Source: Pseudobdellovibrionaceae bacterium (lineage in GTDB: Bacteria; Bdellovibrionota; Bdellovibrionia; Bdellovibrionales; UBA1609). Taken from it: DNA of 64,000 bases. Numbering within the stretch: the first letter of the stretch is position 1; each line of letters begins with the position of its first letter. Below are positions 59,688-64,000 of the stretch, in pieces. Made by a program: the position numbers and the translations under genes. The notes under the pieces were generated by a model. The model was given only the letters and a program-made list of their open reading frames with translations, had not been told where the DNA came from and searched no databases. The stretch covers positions 372,001-436,000 of the forward strand of contig JACKAM010000004.1 in NCBI GenBank assembly GCA_020635075.1, written 5' to 3'.

Positions 59688-61128
59688 GAAGTTTGAAGCC
59701 CGCTCGATGAAGGAAGCCCTAGAAATGGTCAAGCTCCACCTTGGTCCGGAGGCCATTATTCTCGCCGCCCGCGATCACAACAAGGGATTTGGCTTGGTAG
59801 GGCAGACCAGTGTCGAAGTGACCGCGGCAGTATCGGAAGAGACTTTGCGCAAAAAGCTTCTCGCGGAAAAGAAAATGAACCAGGAAATTCGTGCCAAGTT
59901 TAATAATAGTCCAGCGAGAATTCAGAAGAAGTTTATCGATAAGGCCTTTTTCGTAGGAATGGAGGATGTCATGCGGAGACCCATTACCGCAATCCCCTAC
60001 ATTGACATTGGCGACGAGGGTGAGGAGGCAGCAGCCTCCAGAGAGGCTCAGGTTGCCGTGCCCAAACCTCCAGTCATTGACGAGGAGGTGGCCGCCCAAC
60101 GGATTCGCTCGGCCGTAAAAAGCGCACTTTCAGCAGGTTTGGCAACCATGGAGGAAAAAAAGTCTACCAGGCCGGTTCGAGCCCAAGCGGCCCCCAAGGC
60201 AGAAGTTGGTGGGCGTGACACTGCTGAGCTAACGGCCCTAAGAGGCGAAATAAGTTATCTCAAGGGGATGCTGGAAAAGTTCCAACAGGTGCCGCAAAAT
60301 TTTGTGACCATGCACCCAGGGGCCGAGGATGGAATTCCCTATGAATTGACCCCGGCCTATGAAAAGTTGAAGCGTGCGGGGATATCCAAGGAAAACACGG
60401 TGGAGATCCTCAAACAGTGCATGAAGCGTCTGGATTCCAGCCAGCTCAAGAAGCCACCCTTTGTCGATGCCTGGGTTGCCAAGTATTTGTTGGATGAAAT
60501 CAAAATCGCCGAACACAGGACAAGGGCACGGTACCATGCCTTTGTTGGGCCATCGGGACAGGGTAAAACCACTTCTCTTGTTAAAATAGCCAGTCATCTG
60601 GTGATTTGTGAGAAAAAGAAGGTAGCGATTATGACTACCGACTATGGCAAGGTGGGTGCGGCCGAGCAATTGAGAATCTATGCCCAGATTCTCAACATTC
60701 CCTTTGCCATTGTTCGTCGCAAGCGGGATTGGGAAGTGATTCAGCAAAAGCTGGGTCACATTGATCACTTTCTAGTGGACTTCCCCGGCATGAACCTGCG
60801 CTCAATTGGCGAGTTGGACTTTTTACGTGATATTCTTCCTCCTGAGGGGACAGACCGTCGCATACACTATGTTCAGTCCGTATTGGCCAAGGACGCGGAT
60901 GCCTTTGAAATCGCCGGTCGCTATATGACCCTCGGCTTTCAAGACGTGATTTTCACCTGTTTGGATGAGTCTGTTCAGCATGGGTTGATTTTTAACTTTC
61001 AGAAGAAGTTTGGTGTTCCTCTGCACTCTTTCGGGATTGGTCCCAAGGTGCCCGAGGATCTTGAGGCGGCCACCAAGGAAAGAGTCGTCGACTTGATTTT
61101 TAAACTAACTAAGATCCGCAAGCCATAA
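59677..61128 (+). CDS. flhF: FlhF, SRP-type GTPase homolog for flagellum placement (degenerate motifs)
   Basis: ATG at 59677 (GGAG upstream) gives 483 residues. The N-terminal B domain (QVKKFEARSMKEALEMVKLH, GPEAIILAARDH) is followed by a linker, an N domain and the NTPase domain with P-loop GPSGQGKTTSLVKIA. FlhF sets flagellum number and polar position together with FlhG. Odd: the G2 segment reads TTDYGKVGAAEQL instead of TTDTYRIGAVEQL, G3 reads VDFPGM instead of DTAGR, and G4 reads TCLDES instead of TKLDET. These changes remove residues usually needed for GTP specificity or hydrolysis, so it may bind but not cycle GTP normally. Order flhA-flhF-flhG-fliA is standard. Confidence 0.9.
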   Translation: MQVKKFEARSMKEALEMVKLHLGPEAIILAARDHNKGFGLVGQTSVEVTAAVSEETLRKKLLAEKKMNQEIRAKFNNSPARIQKKFIDKAFFVGMEDVMRRPITAIPYIDIGDEGEEAAASREAQVAVPKPPVIDEEVAAQRIRSAVKSALSAGLATMEEKKSTRPVRAQAAPKAEVGGRDTAELTALRGEISYLKGMLEKFQQVPQNFVTMHPGAEDGIPYELTPAYEKLKRAGISKENTVEILKQCMKRLDSSQLKKPPFVDAWVAKYLLDEIKIAEHRTRARYHAFVGPSGQGKTTSLVKIASHLVICEKKKVAIMTTDYGKVGAAEQLRIYAQILNIPFAIVRRKRDWEVIQQKLGHIDHFLVDFPGMNLRSIGELDFLRDILPPEGTDRRIHYVQSVLAKDADAFEIAGRYMTLGFQDVIFTCLDESVQHGLIFNFQKKFGVPLHSFGIGPKVPEDLEAATKERVVDLIFKLTKIRKP

Positions 61129-61142
61129 GGAGTAGGAAGACC

Positions 61143-61982
61143 ATGAGTGCATCTGCGAATGCCATCAGTTCAAGACAGGGTGTCACCCGCACCATCAGCA
61201 TCACCTCTGGCAAGGGAGGTGTGGGCAAATCCACAATGGTAGCCAATTTGGCGACCTACCTAAGTCGGGCCGGGATGAAGGTGCTGATGCTAGATGGGGA
61301 TCTGGGAATGTCCAATCTGGACATTATGTTTGGGCGTCGTGCGACCAAGTCCATTCGCAACGTTCTATTTGATGGCGCTAAAATGGAGGACATCATCTGT
61401 CAGGTCGGACCTAATCTTGATTTGATTCCCGGCGGAAGCGGAATCTATGAACTGCAAAGGCTGCCTCTAGCTGCCAGGCAGGGGATCATGGACCAGGTAA
61501 GCCAATTGCCAGGGCACTACGACTTTCTCTTGATCGACACGGCTCCAGGGATCGACGACAATGTCCTGTACCTCAACGCGGCCGCCGGTGAAATTGTTGT
61601 GGTGGTCACTCCAGACCCTTCGTCCCTGACAGATGCATATTCCCTCATCAAGGTCCTGAATCAGCGATGTCGTGAGAATCGCTTTTCAATTGTCTGCAAT
61701 ATGGTGAGAGACGAAAGAGAGGCTATGCAGGTTTTCCAAAGGCTCAGCGAGGTCGCAGATCGATTCCTTTGTGTCAGCCTCGTCTACCGCGGCTTTGTGC
61801 CAGCAGACCCAAGTCTGCGAAAAGCAACAAAGTTGCAACAGTTGGCCCTTGATTATAACCCTCGCTCTCCGGCCAGTATTGCCATAGGCCAGATAAGTAA
61901 AAAACTGAGTGGTTTTGAGCATCTGCATGAAGTTAAAGGTGGAATACAGTTCTTTTGGCAACAGTTGGTGGGCGTGGCATGA
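61143..61982 (+). CDS. flhG: FlhG (FleN/YlxH), MinD-like ATPase
   Basis: The 279-residue protein has the deviant Walker A SITSGKGGVGKSTMVANLA, LMLDGDLGMSNLDIMFG (Walker A' region) and FLLIDTAPGIDDNVLYL (Walker B). FlhG limits flagellum number, acting on FlhF and the C-ring, and restrains the master regulator in polar flagellates. AAGGAG precedes the ATG, 14 bases after flhF. No amphipathic membrane-targeting C-terminal helix is obvious. Confidence 0.93.
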   Translation: MSASANAISSRQGVTRTISITSGKGGVGKSTMVANLATYLSRAGMKVLMLDGDLGMSNLDIMFGRRATKSIRNVLFDGAKMEDIICQVGPNLDLIPGGSGIYELQRLPLAARQGIMDQVSQLPGHYDFLLIDTAPGIDDNVLYLNAAAGEIVVVVTPDPSSLTDAYSLIKVLNQRCRENRFSIVCNMVRDEREAMQVFQRLSEVADRFLCVSLVYRGFVPADPSLRKATKLQQLALDYNPRSPASIAIGQISKKLSGFEHLHEVKGGIQFFWQQLVGVA

Positions 61983-62047
61983 AAAGAATAGGACTTTTTG
62001 CCCTGTTCTCATTTTGATAAACTGAAAGTCGGTAAGGTGGGAATTTG

Positions 62048-62839
62048 ATGGCTAATAACAATAATAATTCCTTGTTACAGAAATATAAAGAGGAACCGAG
62101 CAAACTTACGCCTCAGCAGAAAGACAAGCTGATCATGGAGTATGCTCCCCTCATTAAGTTTATCGCTCAGAAGATCGCGATCCGGCTTCCTTCGAATATT
62201 GAGCTTGATGACCTCATTTCCAGTGGAGTGATTGGTCTCATGGACGCGATTGAAAAGTATGATCCAACTCGGGACAACAAGTTTAAGACCTACGCAGAAT
62301 TCCGTATTAGAGGATCTATCTTGGATGAGCTTCGTGCCCAGGACTGGGTTCCCCGTTCGGTGCGCGATAAGGCTAAAATGTTGGATCGCACCTTGATCCA
62401 AATGGAAGCCGAGCTTGGTCGCTCCGCCACCGATGAAGAAGTGGCTGAGCAGCTGGGAATGTCGATGGATGAGTTCTACGATCTCGTCAATCAGGTGCGC
62501 CCGGTTTCCGTGCTCTCTATTGATGATGCAGCCACATTTAGTAATGTGGACAAAAAGTCGATTTTGAGTCTGCTTGAAGGGTGTAAACTCAATAACCCCT
62601 ACACGCAGTTAAACATTAAATCGGTTAAAGAGGTGGTAACCAAGGCCATTGAGGACCTGCCCGAAAGGCAGCGTCTGGTGTTGTCGCTTTACTACTACGA
62701 GGACCTCAATCTTAAGGAGATTGGGATGATCCTTCGCGTGACCGAGAGCCGTGTTTCTCAGCTTCATGCTCAGGCGATTGCCCGTTTGCGGGCTAAGCTT
62801 GCCCAGCACTTTGAAGATCAGGAGCTAGAAGCGGGATAA
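62048..62839 (+). CDS. fliA: FliA, flagellar sigma factor (sigma-28)
   Basis: The 263-residue product has region 2 DDLISSGVIGLMDAIEKYDP and KFKTYAEFRIRGSILDELRA, the FliA hallmark DWVPRSVRDKA, region 3 (GRSATDEEVAEQLGMSMDEF) and region 4 (PERQRLVLSLYYYEDLNLKE, VTESRVSQLHAQAIARLRA). Sigma-28 drives late genes such as flagellin and chemotaxis. ATG at 62048 is used; the upstream TTG adds one residue. No anti-sigma FlgM gene was seen in the window. It is the last gene before the operon terminator. Confidence 0.95.
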   Translation: MANNNNNSLLQKYKEEPSKLTPQQKDKLIMEYAPLIKFIAQKIAIRLPSNIELDDLISSGVIGLMDAIEKYDPTRDNKFKTYAEFRIRGSILDELRAQDWVPRSVRDKAKMLDRTLIQMEAELGRSATDEEVAEQLGMSMDEFYDLVNQVRPVSVLSIDDAATFSNVDKKSILSLLEGCKLNNPYTQLNIKSVKEVVTKAIEDLPERQRLVLSLYYYEDLNLKEIGMILRVTESRVSQLHAQAIARLRAKLAQHFEDQELEAG

Positions 62840-62860
62840 TATGAAGTTTGGTATCAGGAC

Positions 62861-62895
62861 AAAAAAGCCGACTGAGAAATCAGTCGGCTTTTTTT
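62861..62895. terminator. Bidirectional intrinsic terminator ending the flagellar operon
   Basis: AAAAAAGCCGACTGA pairs with TCAGTCGGCTTTTTTT around a four-base loop. T-tracts on both strands let it serve fliA and the convergent secreted gene at 62917. Confidence 0.95.
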
Positions 62896-62916
62896 ATTTC
62901 CAGCTGTCTGCGACTA

Positions 62917-63396
62917 TTACTGGATTTCCCAACGGTACTCAATCAAAGCCTCAAGGCCATCAAGAAGAGTCTTGATGGGCTCTGCCTTCCAGAGGTTGTC
63001 CGCATTTGGCAGCACCCACTCGTGGCAGCTGGCCCAACGATAGAACTGAAGCTCAGTGCCATCGGCCTTCACCATCTTGTAGGACTTTGAAGGCGCATCC
63101 AAACACTTGGGTTGATCTTCTTCCCAGTCCTTTAGAACCTCGGGAGTCACATCAGCGATGCGTAGCTTTAGAGACTTAAGTGCTGCAGGGCTCAGCGTGG
63201 CCAGATCATGGAACTCAACTTTATTTTCCATAACGTAGCGGATTTCGGCAACCGAAGTTCCGTCGTCCATAATAGAGATCTTGGAGTTAACAGGATTTGG
63301 CGAAAAACCAGCCCAGAACTCCTTTTGTGCGATCACTGAACTAGCAAAGGCACTGGATGAAACGAGTAACGTTAAAGCAATCATCAATTTTTTCAT
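62917..63396 (-). CDS. Small secreted protein, unknown function
   Basis: ATG at 63396 is chosen because GGGGGAAA lies just upstream. The 159-residue product has a signal peptide (MIALTLLVSSSAFASS), no membrane segment, and two cysteines (QPKCLDAP, WASCHEWV) that may pair. The leader sequence before the start (CTAGGGGGAAA...ATGAAAAA) is almost the same as that of the next gene upstream, so the two are probably recent neighbours by duplication of the control region, although the proteins differ. No family recognised. Confidence 0.72.
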   Translation of the reverse strand: MKKLMIALTLLVSSSAFASSVIAQKEFWAGFSPNPVNSKISIMDDGTSVAEIRYVMENKVEFHDLATLSPAALKSLKLRIADVTPEVLKDWEEDQPKCLDAPSKSYKMVKADGTELQFYRWASCHEWVLPNADNLWKAEPIKTLLDGLEALIEYRWEIQ

Positions 63397-63468
63397 GTTA
63401 TTTCCCCCTAGATATTTTTGCTGGGCCATCCCAGTGGACGTCAGCCCAGTTGTATGCAGTAAATTCAA

Positions 63469-63918
63469 TTAGAAGCGGCTTGGATTTCCAAAGAGAACCT
63501 GCTTTTGACCTTCAGGTGACTCGATGGTCACGAGGATCTGAGCAGGAGGAAGATCGCGGCAAATGCGGGTGCGATGGTCAATCACAGTAAGCTTTTCCAT
63601 TCCACTTTCGGTAATGCGTGAGGCCTCGTAGTGACCAGAACCGCATGAAACACTCTTCAGCTGCAGGTGATAAATGCGCTCATTCGGAAATACATAGATT
63701 TCACAGAATCCAGCCACGCCATTTTCCAACAGAGCAAAGGGGCCGATCATCTCGCCCTTGTCCAGGGTCAACTGGGTGTAGACGTCGCAATTGGGATTGG
63801 GCACTTCTCCCTTTGTGCGGAGAGTCCAAACTCCGGATTCAAGATTATGCATCATAGGTGTCAGAGCGTTGGCTCCAAGACTGGCAACAGCAAGCAAACA
63901 AAGTACTAACTTCTTCAT
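63469..63918 (-). CDS. Small secreted protein, unknown function (second)
   Basis: ATG at 63918 has AGGGGGGAAACC upstream. The 149-residue product has a signal peptide (LVLCLLAVASLGANA) and four cysteines (NPNCDVY, GFCEIYV, SVSCGSGHY, RICRDLPP). The C-terminal half alternates short strands, so a small disulfide-stabilised beta domain is likely. The 72-base gap to the following gene holds no terminator, so the two may be cotranscribed. No family recognised. Confidence 0.72.
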   Translation of the reverse strand: MKKLVLCLLAVASLGANALTPMMHNLESGVWTLRTKGEVPNPNCDVYTQLTLDKGEMIGPFALLENGVAGFCEIYVFPNERIYHLQLKSVSCGSGHYEASRITESGMEKLTVIDHRTRICRDLPPAQILVTIESPEGQKQVLFGNPSRF

Positions 63919-64000
63919 GGTTTCCCCCCTAGAATTTTGATTCTTTTCCGGCAAAGCGCCGCAACGGGGCCAACATAGGGGAAAGCCTTGTGGTCGTAAA

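Noticed and set aside
63940..63975. GTTGGCCCCGTTGCGGC on the minus strand as a sigma-54 promoter for the last secreted gene
   Set aside because: TTGC sits at the wrong distance from the GG pair and the -24 element lacks the conserved A and C.

Overview
The window looks like a chromosome segment of a Gram-negative, flagellated, free-living or predatory bacterium. The evidence is a complete lipoprotein pathway (lspA, lgt), a maltoporin-family porin, many lipoboxes and signal peptides, a class A PBP of the PBP1B type and a full flagellar export locus. Gene styles (CHASE2 kinase beside an NtrC regulator, HNH nuclease inside short-repeat debris, many orphan secreted proteins) fit Bdellovibrionota/Oligoflexia best. 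That placement is inference, because no rRNA or other phylogenetic marker is present. No tRNA, rRNA, CRISPR array or intact IS element was found.

Layout. 1-5888: a plus-strand flagellar block (fliJ end, motE-like, fliK, flgD, a TIGR02530-type gene, flgE). 5968-8273: a secreted M13-like zinc peptidase and a small partner. 8270-19904: mostly minus strand, with maltoporin, secreted proteins, a LivK-type binding lipoprotein, pfkA, HU, yacG, a VWA lipoprotein and the lgt-lspA-ileS cluster. 20011-25802: a Pro/Gln-rich protein, then a minus-strand operon of NtrC regulator, CHASE2 kinase, 44-residue peptide and radical SAM/SPASM maturase. 25935-32840: accessory region with a lipoprotein, HNH nuclease between degenerate repeats, two related secreted proteins and a possible toxin-antitoxin pair. 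32931-48154: PBP1B, two DUF507 genes, a GroES with a histone-H1-like tail, outer membrane proteins, an SGNH protein, a KamA-family enzyme, a hotdog-like protein, pcrA and a metalloprotease-like lipoprotein with an outer membrane partner. 48176-51273: small membrane proteins, an inverted-repeat element, a SPOR protein and suhB. 51409-62895: a sigma-54 promoter and the operon fliL-M-N-O-P-Q-R-flhB-flhA-flhF-flhG-fliA, ended by a strong terminator. 62917-63918: two small secreted proteins.

The most interesting locus is the minus-strand operon starting near 25802. A well-spaced sigma-54 promoter (CTGGCAG-N5-TTGCT) lies 30 bases upstream of the radical SAM/SPASM maturase. The maturase overlaps by 38 bases a 44-residue peptide gene with its own Shine-Dalgarno sequence, one cysteine near its end and the tail GPNPGCIPLGT. 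A CHASE2 histidine kinase and an NtrC-family sigma-54 activator follow. This organisation predicts a post-translationally modified peptide (RiPP) made under control of its own sigma-54 two-component system. Second in interest is the GroES domain carried on a lysine/alanine/proline-rich tail with no groEL beside it. Third is an FlhF whose GTPase motifs have degenerated.
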